A stretch of 64,000 nt of DNA from CAVVEC01 sp963770485 (GTDB lineage: Bacteria > Acidobacteriota > Terriglobia > Terriglobales > Acidobacteriaceae), in contig CAVYPX010000016.1 of assembly GCA_963770485.1 (NCBI GenBank), forward strand, positions 62,001-126,000, read 5' to 3'. Positions 49,416 to 58,216 of this stretch are shown one piece after another (within the stretch, counting starts at the first letter, position 1; every line of letters begins with the position of its first letter). The position numbers were made by a program, and so were the translations under genes. The notes beneath the pieces are model-generated. The model saw only the letters and a list, made by a program, of their open reading frames with translations, ran no database searches and was not told the DNA's origin.

Positions 49416-50581
49416 TCCGCCTCTTCCTCAATTGCCTTGCAGCCAACGCTGGTGGTGGGTTGACCTATCTGCGCAATGTGGTTCCTCATCTTTCCGCGCG
49501 AACTGATGTGCAAACCATGGTCGCGGCTAGCGCAGGCCTGAAATGTGAAATCGGCGAACCACCCAATCTCTGGTGGGCCGACATCGAGCCCGCGCGTGGC
49601 GCGGGACGGCGTCTATGGCAGGAACAGACCCGGCTGCCGCAGATGATTCGCGACTGGAATGCGGACGTCTTAATCTCCGCCGGCAATTTTGCCTTGCGCA
49701 AATCTCCCGTGCCACAGATTCTTCTCTCGGGGAACTCCTTATACACCTCCGCCGATTTTTTCCATGACCTTCGTTCGCGCCGAGCCTATCGGCTCCTGCT
49801 GGATACACGTCTCAAGGGCATAATCGCAAAGAGATCGGTTGGCTGGGCGGATTGCACGGTGGCGCCTAGCGAGGCTTTTGCCCAGGACCTGCGCCGATGG
49901 ACCGGCGCTCCGATCATCATTGTCTACCACGGCTTCGACCACGAAAACTTTTGTGCTGACAGTACGCCATTGCCGGTCAATATTCAGCAAAAGCTGGATT
50001 CCGCCAAGGATGCACTGCGGCTGCTGTTCGTCAGCCACTACAACTACTACCGGAATTTCGAGACCCTGTTTCGGGCGCTTCCATTCTTGCGAAAGCGTAT
50101 GGGTGGCCGCCAGGTAATGCTGTTCCTCACCTGCAACTTGAGTTCGGAAGAGAATCCGGGCAGCTATCGCGCGGAAAGTGCCGCTGCTCTGGTTCGTGAC
50201 CTCGAGGTTAGAGATCAAATTGTGGAACTTGGCGCCGTCCCTTACCACCTGCTCCATCACCTGTATCAGGCATGCCACATTTATGTGACTCCCGCGTATA
50301 CGGAAACATTCGCCCATCCCTTGGTTGAAGCCATGGCCAGTGGTTTGCCAGTGATAGCGTCCGATCTGCCCGTGCACCGGGAAATCTGTGGTGACGCGGC
50401 GCTGTATTTCCCGCGTTTTTCTCCCGAATCGCTGGCTGATTGTGTTATGCAGGTACAGCAATCTTCGGCACTCAAGAATCAATTTGCGGCAGCTGGGGTG
50501 AAACGGTCGCGTGACTTCTCATGGCAGGCTCATGTGGAACGCATCGTCGGCTTGGCCCGGGATTTGGTCAGAACCGGCTAA
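49412..50581 (+). CDS. Glycosyltransferase family 4
   Basis: GT-B enzyme of 389 residues. Seen: LFLNCLAANAGGGLTYLRNV at the N-terminus (glycine loop), NVYHGFDHE-like acceptor elements, and RLLFVSHYNYYRNFETLFRA. YVTPAYTETFAHPLVEAMAS (E-x7-E) identifies the donor half. It is the last of three overlapping GT4 genes. A 182-base gap follows before the next glycosyltransferase. Confidence 0.9.
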   Translation: MIRLFLNCLAANAGGGLTYLRNVVPHLSARTDVQTMVAASAGLKCEIGEPPNLWWADIEPARGAGRRLWQEQTRLPQMIRDWNADVLISAGNFALRKSPVPQILLSGNSLYTSADFFHDLRSRRAYRLLLDTRLKGIIAKRSVGWADCTVAPSEAFAQDLRRWTGAPIIIVYHGFDHENFCADSTPLPVNIQQKLDSAKDALRLLFVSHYNYYRNFETLFRALPFLRKRMGGRQVMLFLTCNLSSEENPGSYRAESAAALVRDLEVRDQIVELGAVPYHLLHHLYQACHIYVTPAYTETFAHPLVEAMASGLPVIASDLPVHREICGDAALYFPRFSPESLADCVMQVQQSSALKNQFAAAGVKRSRDFSWQAHVERIVGLARDLVRTG

Positions 50582-50763
50582 CCCTGCAGGAAAGATGCGG
50601 ACGAGCATGTTATCGAAATGATCAATTCCATCTTCGCATTCGGGCCGGACGACTGGTTTTTTCGGACCTAGCCTACATCTCATTACCTGCTTTGACTGCT
50701 GCACACGAGAGTGCCTCTTGTGTCATAGAGGGCCTGGAGCTTCAGCGATTAGTATGTCTTCAG

Positions 50764-51729
50764 CAGATGACACGCACGATGCAAACCCTTGAAGAGCCCA
50801 GGCTGTTGCGGTCGGCGCTGCGGACTGTCTCCTTGCCCGTGAGCGTAATCGTCCCTGTGCGCAACGAAGCACGGAACTTGCCTCGCTGCCTGGAGTCTTT
50901 GCGCGGAGCCGGCGAGGTCTACGTGATCGATTCCCACAGCACAGACGACACCGCAGAGATCGGTCGCTCCTTTGGCGCGAAGGTGGTTCAGTTCCGTTAT
51001 CGCGGGGGTTGGCCGAAGAAGCGGCAGTGGGCCATGGACACGCTGCCGCTCGCCTACGATTGGATTCTTCTCTTGGACGCTGACGAAGCGCTTACTTCCG
51101 AACTGGCGGAAGAAGTCCAGCAGGCCATCCAGCGGCCCGGCATGGACGGCTATTACCTCGGGTTGCGCATGCATTTTCTGGGACGGGCGCTTCGCTGGGG
51201 GAGCGCCCGGTTCTACAAACTCGCGCTTTTCCGCCGGGGCAAGGGACGGTTCGAGTGTCGTTTGCCGGATCAGAATGCTTCCATGTGTGACATGGAAGTG
51301 CACGAGCATGTGATGGTCAGCGGGCCCACTGCGAAACTAACCAATGCACTCCTGCACCATAACGTCGAGTCGCTTTCCCGGTATATTCAGAAGCACGATC
51401 AATACTCCAACTGGGAGGCACGCGTGCTTTTGAATCAGGAGTCGACTTTTGAAACCCTGCCAGCTTCTCCTTTCGGAAACCAGGCACAGCGCCGCCGCTG
51501 GCTGAAACGGAAACTGTTCGGTTTACCAGGATCTCCGTTCATGCTTTTTATTTATCGCTATCTGTTTCGTCTGGGATTTCTGGACGGTGTCCCCGGGCTG
51601 ATCTACTGCGGATTTCAGGGCATCCAGCTCTTTCATACCAAGGCCAAGATTTACGAACTACGCATCAACAAGGACTCAGCCCCAATGCGATTCCCCAGAA
51701 TCGACTCCCCCGAAGGTAGCCGCTACTGA
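50764..51729 (+). CDS. Glycosyltransferase family 2
   Basis: GT-A enzyme of about 320 residues. Seen: the opening PVSVIVPVRNEARNLPRCLE, the nucleotide-binding Asp in VYVIDSHSTDDTAEIGRSFG, and the DxD motif in WILLLDADEALTSELAEEVQ, with the acceptor region LHHNVESLSRYIQKHDQYSN. The domain arrangement suits the WaaE/KdtX-like family that adds sugars to lipid or core acceptors, which is a tentative link. I start at the ATG giving MTRTMQTLEEP; the frame is open 80 codons upstream through the gap, but no family homology lies there. Confidence 0.87.
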   Translation, partial: QMTRTMQTLEEPRLLRSALRTVSLPVSVIVPVRNEARNLPRCLESLRGAGEVYVIDSHSTDDTAEIGRSFGAKVVQFRYRGGWPKKRQWAMDTLPLAYDWILLLDADEALTSELAEEVQQAIQRPGMDGYYLGLRMHFLGRALRWGSARFYKLALFRRGKGRFECRLPDQNASMCDMEVHEHVMVSGPTAKLTNALLHHNVESLSRYIQKHDQYSNWEARVLLNQESTFETLPASPFGNQAQRRRWLKRKLFGLPGSPFMLFIYRYLFRLGFLDGVPGLIYCGFQGIQLFHTKAKIYELRINKDSAPMRFPRIDSPEGSRY

Positions 51730-51731
51730 CG

Positions 51732-53465
51732 ATGCTGATCTTGGGTCTGAACATGTTTCACGCCGACGCCTCGGCCGCCCTTGTGCAGGACGGCGAGGTC
51801 GTGTTCGCCATCGCGGAAGAGCGCTTGAATCGAATCAAGCACTACGCAGGGTTCCCTTCACTCGCGATTAACGCTTGCCTGGATTTCGTAGGCGCAAAGG
51901 TCACCGATGTTGCTCACGTCGCTATAGGCCAGGACAGCGATGCGAACCTAACCAAAAAAGTCCAATATGCACTGGCGAACCCGGGCAAGATTCTGAATTT
52001 CATCCGCATGCGCCAGCGCAAGCAACCGATGCGAGATGTGCGCTCCTTACTGGCGAAGGCGCTGGTTGTCGATCCCCAGAGGCTCGGCTTTCAGGAGCAT
52101 CACGTCGAGCACCATATCGCTCACATTGCCAGCGCATACTACTGTTCGCCCTGGGAGAAAGCCGCAGGCTTCAGTTATGACGGTTCCGGCGATTTCGTCA
52201 CCACGATGATGGCGCGGTGTGAAGGCAATCAACTCGAGGTACTCGATCGCGTTTTCCTGCCCGACTCACTGGGAATTTTCTACAGCATGATCTGTGAGTT
52301 CATTGGCTACAAACAATACGGAGACGAAGGCAAGGTGATGGGCCTGGCGCCCTATGGCACGGACGCATATTGTGAGCGCATGCGCGAGGTGGTGGGGTTG
52401 AAAAACGGCAGCTTTCAACTCGATCTCAACTACTTCAAGCCGCTGGGCAGCAATGAAGGCATGCAGATTTCGCATGACGGCAGGGTTCGATTGGCTCGGC
52501 ATTTCTCTGACCGCATGGTGAAACTCTTTGGCGATTCCCGTGAACCGCATACAGAAATCACGCAACGCGAGATGGATCTCGCCTACGCCATGCAGCATCG
52601 CTTCGAGGAGGTCTTCTTTTATCTTCTCAACCAACTGCACAAGCGGGTGCCGAGGGAAGAACTCGCAATGGCGGGAGGGTGCGCGCTCAATAGCGTTGCC
52701 AATGGCAAACTTTTTGTGCAGACACCGTTTCGGGGCACCTGGATTCAACCCGCAGCTGGGGATGAGGGATTGGCCATCGGCGCAGCTTTGCACACCTACC
52801 ACTCCGTTCTCAATCATCCGCGGCGCTACGTGATGCAGAATTCGTATCTCGGCCCGGATTTTGCGGATGAACGAATCAAGTCAGCTTTGAACCAGGCAAG
52901 CCTGCACTACCGCAAGCTGGAACGCGCGCCACTGCTGGACGCCGTAGCCGAACAGATTGCGGCGGGGAATGTTGTCGGCTGGTTTCAGGGACGCATGGAA
53001 TGGGGCCCGCGCGCATTGGGGAACCGCTCCATATTGGCTCATCCCGGTTTTCCCGGGATGAAAGACATCCTGAACGCCCGCATCAAGCATCGCGAGTGGT
53101 TCCGTCCCTTCGCGCCTTCGATCCTGGCAGAGCGTCAGCATGAATATTTCGAGCACGACCATCCCTCGCCGTTCATGCTGCATGTGTACAAGATCCGTCC
53201 CGAGAAACGCGCACAGCTTTGTGCCGTCAATCACGTGGACAATACAGGGCGGCTGCAAAGCGTCAGCCACGAAGAGAATCCGCTTTATTACGATTTGATT
53301 CGAGCCTTTGAACGCCGGACCGGAATTCCAGTAGTTTTGAACACCAGCTTCAATGAGAACGAGCCGATTGTTTGCACACCCGAGGAAGCCATCGACTGCT
53401 TCAAACGCACGCGGATGGATGTCCTGGCCATCGGACCATATTTGGTTTTGAAAACTGAGAGCTAA
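51732..53465 (+). CDS. Carbamoyltransferase, NodU/CmcH/TobZ family
   Basis: These enzymes transfer a carbamoyl group from carbamoyl phosphate, via an O-carbamoyl-adenylate, to a sugar hydroxyl. Seen: the N-terminal Kae1-like domain with ILGLNMFHADASAALVQDGE and the metal-binding HHVEHHIAHIASAYYCSPWE. The GGCALNSVANGK and AAGDEGLAIGAAL blocks follow, and then the C-terminal YrdC-like PRALGNRSILAHP, REWFRPFAPSIL and RTGIPVVLNTSFNENEPIV. The length of 577 residues is normal. It implies an O-carbamoylated sugar in the exported glycan. Confidence 0.92.
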   Translation: MLILGLNMFHADASAALVQDGEVVFAIAEERLNRIKHYAGFPSLAINACLDFVGAKVTDVAHVAIGQDSDANLTKKVQYALANPGKILNFIRMRQRKQPMRDVRSLLAKALVVDPQRLGFQEHHVEHHIAHIASAYYCSPWEKAAGFSYDGSGDFVTTMMARCEGNQLEVLDRVFLPDSLGIFYSMICEFIGYKQYGDEGKVMGLAPYGTDAYCERMREVVGLKNGSFQLDLNYFKPLGSNEGMQISHDGRVRLARHFSDRMVKLFGDSREPHTEITQREMDLAYAMQHRFEEVFFYLLNQLHKRVPREELAMAGGCALNSVANGKLFVQTPFRGTWIQPAAGDEGLAIGAALHTYHSVLNHPRRYVMQNSYLGPDFADERIKSALNQASLHYRKLERAPLLDAVAEQIAAGNVVGWFQGRMEWGPRALGNRSILAHPGFPGMKDILNARIKHREWFRPFAPSILAERQHEYFEHDHPSPFMLHVYKIRPEKRAQLCAVNHVDNTGRLQSVSHEENPLYYDLIRAFERRTGIPVVLNTSFNENEPIVCTPEEAIDCFKRTRMDVLAIGPYLVLKTES

Positions 53466-53482
53466 GAACCGAGAACCGAAAT

Positions 53483-54565
53483 ATGGCGGCGCATGCAACT
53501 GGAACAATTCGGAGCGGGCGAGAGGCCGAATGGAATCCGGTTCGGATCGCCGCTTTTCCTCGCCTGCGTGTGCTGGCCTGGCGCAACCACGTTCTCTATG
53601 CCTGCCGAGGTTACACACTGCTTCGGGCCAGAATAGAGGTACACGCAAACGGCATCGAGTGGGAGCAGGTTGGGCAGTACCATCCTGTATGGTGGCGAGC
53701 TTTAAGTTCGTTTTTCCGTCTGACCTCTCGTCTTTTCCGCGATGGTTTTCACGCGCTCGCTATTTTGTCTTCAGGGCACTTGATCGGCGCGGTCCCGGGC
53801 GCGATTGTGACGCTCCTCCCGGGAGAAATTGAATTTCGTCTTGCTCATCGAGTGCTTCGCGGCACTCGCCCTTTGCACATCGCGGTCACGCCCAGCGATC
53901 ACGCTTTCTGGGGCGAATACTTCGACAATCAGCAGCGCGACGAGGTGCACGTGTACGCTTCCACGGACCGGGGTTCTCATTGGGACGTGGCTTACACATT
54001 TGGCAAAGGCGCAATCCGCCACGTGCACAATATCGTATACGACGAGTGGGAGAACTGTTTCTGGATGCTTACCGGCGACACTGGCTCAGAATGCCGGATC
54101 CTCCGAGCCTCTTGCGATTTCAAGAGCGTGGATCTAGTTTTGTCCGGCAGCCAGCAAGTGCGGGCGGCTGCGCTGGTTCCCGCTGCCGATGGGCTGTATT
54201 TTTCTACCGACACGCCGCTCGAAAACAATCACGTGTGCCGTCTCGATCGGACAGGAAACCTCACCCAGGTGGCAGTGCTGAGCAGTTCCTCCATCTACGG
54301 CTGCCGGGTTGGGGATTCGATTTTCTTCTCCACGATGGCCGAACCCAGTGAAGTCAATTCCAGCCGCGAAGTTTGTCTCTATGGCAGCCCTGACGGGGAA
54401 CGCTGGCAAAAGTTGCAGCGATGGAAGAAAGATCGCTGGCCGATGAGGCTTTTTCAATACGGAAACGCCTTTTTGCCTGATGGCTGTAACACCACGGGCC
54501 TGCTCGCCGTCACAACCGCGGCGGTCGAACATGCGGATCTGGAAACCAGTATATGGAGGGTCTAG
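53483..54565 (+). CDS. Asp-box beta-propeller protein, unknown function
   Basis: I do not recognise the family. The 360-residue protein is beta-rich and has two Asp-box motifs (S-T-D-R-G-S-H-W near residue 165 and S-P-D-G-E-R-W near residue 311), the hairpin found in sialidase-like and other propellers. No signal peptide is visible, and the catalytic Arg triad of a sialidase is not identifiable. It lies between the carbamoyltransferase and C5-epimerase genes, so it may bind or act on a glycan intermediate. Hydrolase, lyase or scaffold roles are all open. Confidence 0.6.
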   Translation: MAAHATGTIRSGREAEWNPVRIAAFPRLRVLAWRNHVLYACRGYTLLRARIEVHANGIEWEQVGQYHPVWWRALSSFFRLTSRLFRDGFHALAILSSGHLIGAVPGAIVTLLPGEIEFRLAHRVLRGTRPLHIAVTPSDHAFWGEYFDNQQRDEVHVYASTDRGSHWDVAYTFGKGAIRHVHNIVYDEWENCFWMLTGDTGSECRILRASCDFKSVDLVLSGSQQVRAAALVPAADGLYFSTDTPLENNHVCRLDRTGNLTQVAVLSSSSIYGCRVGDSIFFSTMAEPSEVNSSREVCLYGSPDGERWQKLQRWKKDRWPMRLFQYGNAFLPDGCNTTGLLAVTTAAVEHADLETSIWRV

Positions 54566-54660
54566 GACTACTTCGGCGCGCGGAGGGTACGTCCAAAGAC
54601 CAAAGCAAGGGTATCCGAAGTAGCATCAACTCCCCGCCATTCTCATGCTAATGTCCGCTT
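54566..54660. other. Short gap before the C5-epimerase gene
   Basis: These 95 bases carry no gene or repeat and no clear ribosome site for the GTG start that follows. Confidence 0.3.
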
Positions 54661-55632
54661 GTGAGCCGCCTGCAATACTACCGGCGCATCGTCGGTGCGT
54701 ACATTGTTCCAGGAAAAAGCCAGCTTACCTTCTGGCATGAGCTGCCGGAAGCCAATCTACGCGCGGAAGTCCATCGACTCGGCGAGTACTACATGTCATT
54801 TGCTGAGAAAGCCGGCTATCCCGGCCATTACGATGCGGCCGGAATCCCGATGCTCAACTACCACGGTCGAATCGGCGTGCAATACAACCCGATCGCAATC
54901 GCGCAGTGGGGACTCGGGAATTACAACCTTGCTTGCCGCGCGGAAAACGAAGCACGAAGAAAAAAGTTTCTGGCTGCCGCAGACTGGCTCTGCGCTCACT
55001 TGGAACCGAACTCGTTCGGCCTGTGGGTCTGGAATCACTACTTCGACTGGGAATACCGCAGACTCCTGAAGGCTCCCTGGTATTCCGCGCTGGCTCAAGG
55101 CCAAGGGATTTCCCTGCTCGTTCGGGCATATCGTGAAACCGGCACGGTTGCGTATCTTGAGGCGGCGCACCGTGCGTTTGCCAGTTTCCTCAGATCACCG
55201 AGCGAAGGTGGGGTCACGCTGACGGACGAGCATGGCAAGGTCTGGTTTGAGGAATACATTGTTTCGCCACCGACGCACATTCTCAACGGATTCATCTGGG
55301 CTGCCTGGGGAGTCTATGACTTTTTCCTGGCGACACAAAGCAACCCTGCTCATTGCTTGTTCGAGCATGCGGTGCAGACTCTTCGATCAAATTTGGATTG
55401 CTATGATCTCGGTTTCTGGTCGCTCTATGAGCAATCCGGCACGCTGTTGCCTATGGTGGCAAGTCCTTTCTATCACCGGCTGCATGTGGTGCAGTTGCGT
55501 CTGATGCATCGCATCACTGGAGACACAACCTTCGCCAAGTATGCCGATAAATGGGAGGCTTACTCGCGCAGCCCCACAAAGCGCACCCGTGCACTTTGCT
55601 ACAAAAGCGCATTCAAGCTTTGCTACTACTAG
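54661..55632 (+). CDS. D-glucuronyl C5-epimerase-family protein
   Basis: Family members convert glucuronate to L-iduronate residues in a polymer. Seen: the GLCE-type C-terminal (alpha/alpha)-barrel domain with MLNYHGRIGVQYNPIAIAQWG, cut here to its core, NYHGRIGVQYNPIAIAQW. ISLLVRAYRETG and FEEYIVSPPTHILNGFIWAA follow, and YDLGFWSLYEQ, with conserved tyrosines and aromatic residues, closes it. At 323 residues it is the catalytic domain alone, without the beta-rich N-terminal part of animal enzymes. No signal peptide is seen, so it may act on cytoplasmic lipid-linked or nucleotide-linked glycans. The start is GTG, ahead of a WbuB-like gene. Confidence 0.85.
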   Translation: MSRLQYYRRIVGAYIVPGKSQLTFWHELPEANLRAEVHRLGEYYMSFAEKAGYPGHYDAAGIPMLNYHGRIGVQYNPIAIAQWGLGNYNLACRAENEARRKKFLAAADWLCAHLEPNSFGLWVWNHYFDWEYRRLLKAPWYSALAQGQGISLLVRAYRETGTVAYLEAAHRAFASFLRSPSEGGVTLTDEHGKVWFEEYIVSPPTHILNGFIWAAWGVYDFFLATQSNPAHCLFEHAVQTLRSNLDCYDLGFWSLYEQSGTLLPMVASPFYHRLHVVQLRLMHRITGDTTFAKYADKWEAYSRSPTKRTRALCYKSAFKLCYY

Positions 55633-55638
55633 GACCCC

Positions 55639-56907
55639 GTGAAGATCCTCTACGTGTCGCAATACTTTCCGCCGGAGATGGGAGCACCGGCCGGTCGAGC
55701 CGCCGAATTGTCGCGTCTCTGGGCGGAAGCCGGGCACGAGGTCACGGTTCTTACCGGATTCCCCAACCATCCTACCGGCGTCGTGCCAGACGAGTATCGC
55801 AACCAGTTTCGCCGCCTGGTGACGCGGGAGAAGATCGACGGAATAAACCTCGTCCGCACCTGGCTGTTTCCTTTCCCCAACCGCCGGGCGCACGAGCGCA
55901 TGCTGAATTACAGTTCGTTCTTTCTCTCATCCGCCAGCACCGGCCTTTTCTTGCCGCAACCCGACGTCGTGATTGCCACTTCCCCTCAACTGCTAGTTGG
56001 GCTCTCCGGTTGGTGGCTGGCCTACTGCAAGCGTGTGCCTTTTGTGCTCGAAGTCCGCGACCTGTGGCCCGAGTCGCTGGCTGCGGTTGGCGCGGGAAGC
56101 TCCAATTCGCCGCTTTATCGCGTTCTGGCGAAGGTTGCGGGATTCCTGTACCGGAATGCAGACCGTATCGTGGTCGTCACGCCAGCTTTCAAGAAGCATC
56201 TGATCGAACACTGGCGGGTTCCGCGGGAGAAGATCAGCGTCGTTGAACATGGAGTCAGGACCGATCTTTTCGCCCCGCATAGCCCGCCTGCGGATTTGCG
56301 ACGGGAACTTGAAGCCGAAGGAAAATTCGTCGTCTCGTACATCGGCACCCTGGGCATGGCTCACGGCCTGGAGACCGTGGTGGAAGCGGCGTCCCGCCTG
56401 CAACAGGGCGCACCTGAAGTACTCTTTGTGCTGGTCGGTGAGGGCGCCGAGAAACAGCGAATCCGCTCGTTGGCGCGATCGCGAAATTTGACGAACTTGC
56501 GTTTTGTGGATCAGCAATCGCGGGAAAGGATTCCGGCTTACATCTGCGCGTCTGACGCTTGCCTGGTTCTGCTCAAGAAGTCGGAACTCTTCAAGACTGT
56601 TCTTCCAACCAAGCTGGTGGAATTCATGTCCTGTGCCCGGCCAGTGATTCTGGGAGTGGACGGCCACGCGCGAGAAATCGTGCAGGAAGCGAACGCCGGA
56701 ATTTTCGTCGAACCCGAGAATCCGGTTGATTTGGCAAATGCAGTGATGCGCCTGGCCGCCAATCCGGGAATGCGCGAGTCACTCGGCCGCAATGGACGCC
56801 GCTATGTCCTGCAACACTTCTCCTACGAGCGCATTGCTAAGACCTATGTGGGTTTGCTGGAAGGCTTATCTGAGGAAGACCGAAGCTTTGCCGTTGCGGC
56901 AGCCTGA
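55639..56907 (+). CDS. Glycosyltransferase family 4 (WbuB-like)
   Basis: GT-B enzyme of 422 residues. The opening KILYVSQYFPPEMGAPAGRA and HEVTVLTGFPNHPTGVVPDE are the WbuB-like signature. The donor side has VSYIGTLGMAHGLETVVEAA, FVLVGEGAEKQRIRSLARS and LVLLKKSELFKTVLPTKLVE. The related E. coli WbuB adds N-acetyl-L-fucosamine, but that specificity should not be assumed here. It starts with GTG and is the last gene of the long plus-strand glycan run; the Wza gene converges with it 9 bases later. Confidence 0.88.
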   Translation: MKILYVSQYFPPEMGAPAGRAAELSRLWAEAGHEVTVLTGFPNHPTGVVPDEYRNQFRRLVTREKIDGINLVRTWLFPFPNRRAHERMLNYSSFFLSSASTGLFLPQPDVVIATSPQLLVGLSGWWLAYCKRVPFVLEVRDLWPESLAAVGAGSSNSPLYRVLAKVAGFLYRNADRIVVVTPAFKKHLIEHWRVPREKISVVEHGVRTDLFAPHSPPADLRRELEAEGKFVVSYIGTLGMAHGLETVVEAASRLQQGAPEVLFVLVGEGAEKQRIRSLARSRNLTNLRFVDQQSRERIPAYICASDACLVLLKKSELFKTVLPTKLVEFMSCARPVILGVDGHAREIVQEANAGIFVEPENPVDLANAVMRLAANPGMRESLGRNGRRYVLQHFSYERIAKTYVGLLEGLSEEDRSFAVAAA

Positions 56908-56915
56908 AACGGCGG

Positions 56916-57938
56916 TTACGGTACGGCTACGATACTGGCCGCGGTTGCGGCTTGCATCGCCGCCTCCAGCGTTCTTCCAGAGAGAGCCTTAGCCACGCTG
57001 GTCGGGACAAATAGAATGTCGTCGGCTTGCATGGGCATGTCCGGCGCCTTAGCTCGGAGTATCTTTTTCAACTGCACAGGAGTCTCGGTCATTCCGGCAG
57101 GACCCTTGCGGATGATTCTCGCGCCGCCAAGGTTGGCCGTCCGCGTAGTACCTCCGGCCAACGCGATCGCCTGCAGCACCGTCAAGTGTTCACTTTCCAT
57201 GAGAAAACCGCTCGGCCTTCCCACATCTCCCACTACGTAAACCACATCGGCTTTGCGGACGATGATCGTGTCACCCGGATACACCGGAATGTTGCTTTCG
57301 GGGTTGTCGTTCACATTCCGAGACAGCGGAAGAGTAATTGGTTTATCGGGTTGACCGCGAGGCATCACGGTAATACTTCTGCCCGCTTTCTCCGTTAGCC
57401 CACCCGCGGCAGAAATTAGGTCGAAAAGCCGCTGCTGTCCCAGGACGCGGTACACGCCTGGCCTCGATACTTCGCCCAATACACTTGCTCCCTGCGAGGC
57501 ATATTCATTCACCAACACACTGACATGGGGATTTCTTACGAACCCACCATCGGAAAGCCGTTTTTGGATCAATGCCTGGGCTTCCTCCACTGTCAAACCT
57601 CCCACATGCACGGAATTGATCAGCGGGAGATAAACGTCGCCGCCGCCGCTGACACGTGTCTTCGTCGTGAGCTCCGCGACGTTGTAAACATTTACTTCGA
57701 TCAGATCTCCGGCCCCGAGTCGCAGGGAAGGGTCGGAACGTCCGGGATTGCTGGGATCCGGTTGTAGAGGCTGGCTCACCTGCCTCGCAGCATCGGTGTT
57801 TTCAGCTGCGATGCCCGTTGGTTGGCTCTGAGCCGCGAGTCTCCACACCGGCGCGAACAGCCACAGCAGAGTCACGAGAAAAAGCAGAGGTTTTCGTGAG
57901 CCCAATCGGAGGGACAGCGTCACAAGCCTTATCACCAT
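56916..57938 (-). CDS. wza: Wza-type polysaccharide export protein with SLBB domain
   Basis: Outer-membrane export channel subunit for capsule or EPS. Seen: an N-terminal signal peptide (about residues 17-37, ending RLAAQS), the polysaccharide-export domain SLRLGAGDLIEVNVYNVAEL with YLPLINSVHVGGLTVEEAQA, and one or two SLBB domains (GEVSRPGVYRV, GDVGRPSGFLME). No lipobox cysteine is visible after the signal, unlike E. coli Wza. The length of 340 residues is normal. It faces the WecA-like gene divergently across 278 bases. Confidence 0.9.
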   Translation of the reverse strand: MVIRLVTLSLRLGSRKPLLFLVTLLWLFAPVWRLAAQSQPTGIAAENTDAARQVSQPLQPDPSNPGRSDPSLRLGAGDLIEVNVYNVAELTTKTRVSGGGDVYLPLINSVHVGGLTVEEAQALIQKRLSDGGFVRNPHVSVLVNEYASQGASVLGEVSRPGVYRVLGQQRLFDLISAAGGLTEKAGRSITVMPRGQPDKPITLPLSRNVNDNPESNIPVYPGDTIIVRKADVVYVVGDVGRPSGFLMESEHLTVLQAIALAGGTTRTANLGGARIIRKGPAGMTETPVQLKKILRAKAPDMPMQADDILFVPTSVAKALSGRTLEAAMQAATAASIVAVP

Positions 57939-58216
57939 TTTTGCGAGAAGTGTAGCACAGCATTGACGAGTGCCAGACCAGCATTCCGCCCCGTCCCTAA
58001 AGTGAAAACATCACGCATTCGCCAGGCAAATCCTCCGAGAAAAATCAATATGTGGTTTATCCGATGTACCAAGAAAGAGAATAGTCGCCTTCCGCATTTA
58101 GGGATACGATTCCAAAAACTGGACAGTTTGCGGCGGCCAAGAGTCTGCCTGCGCTCTTGGGAACGCCACCTTATGCATGCTTGGGAAGTCTTCGGCATAG
58201 CCGAGACGGATGAGAG
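57939..58216. promoter_or_regulatory. Divergent intergenic region between wza and the WecA-like gene
   Basis: An 85-residue frame crosses the region and overlaps the start of the next gene, but it has no motif and is not supported. The region probably contains promoters for both directions; I see no palindromic operator by eye. Confidence 0.4.
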
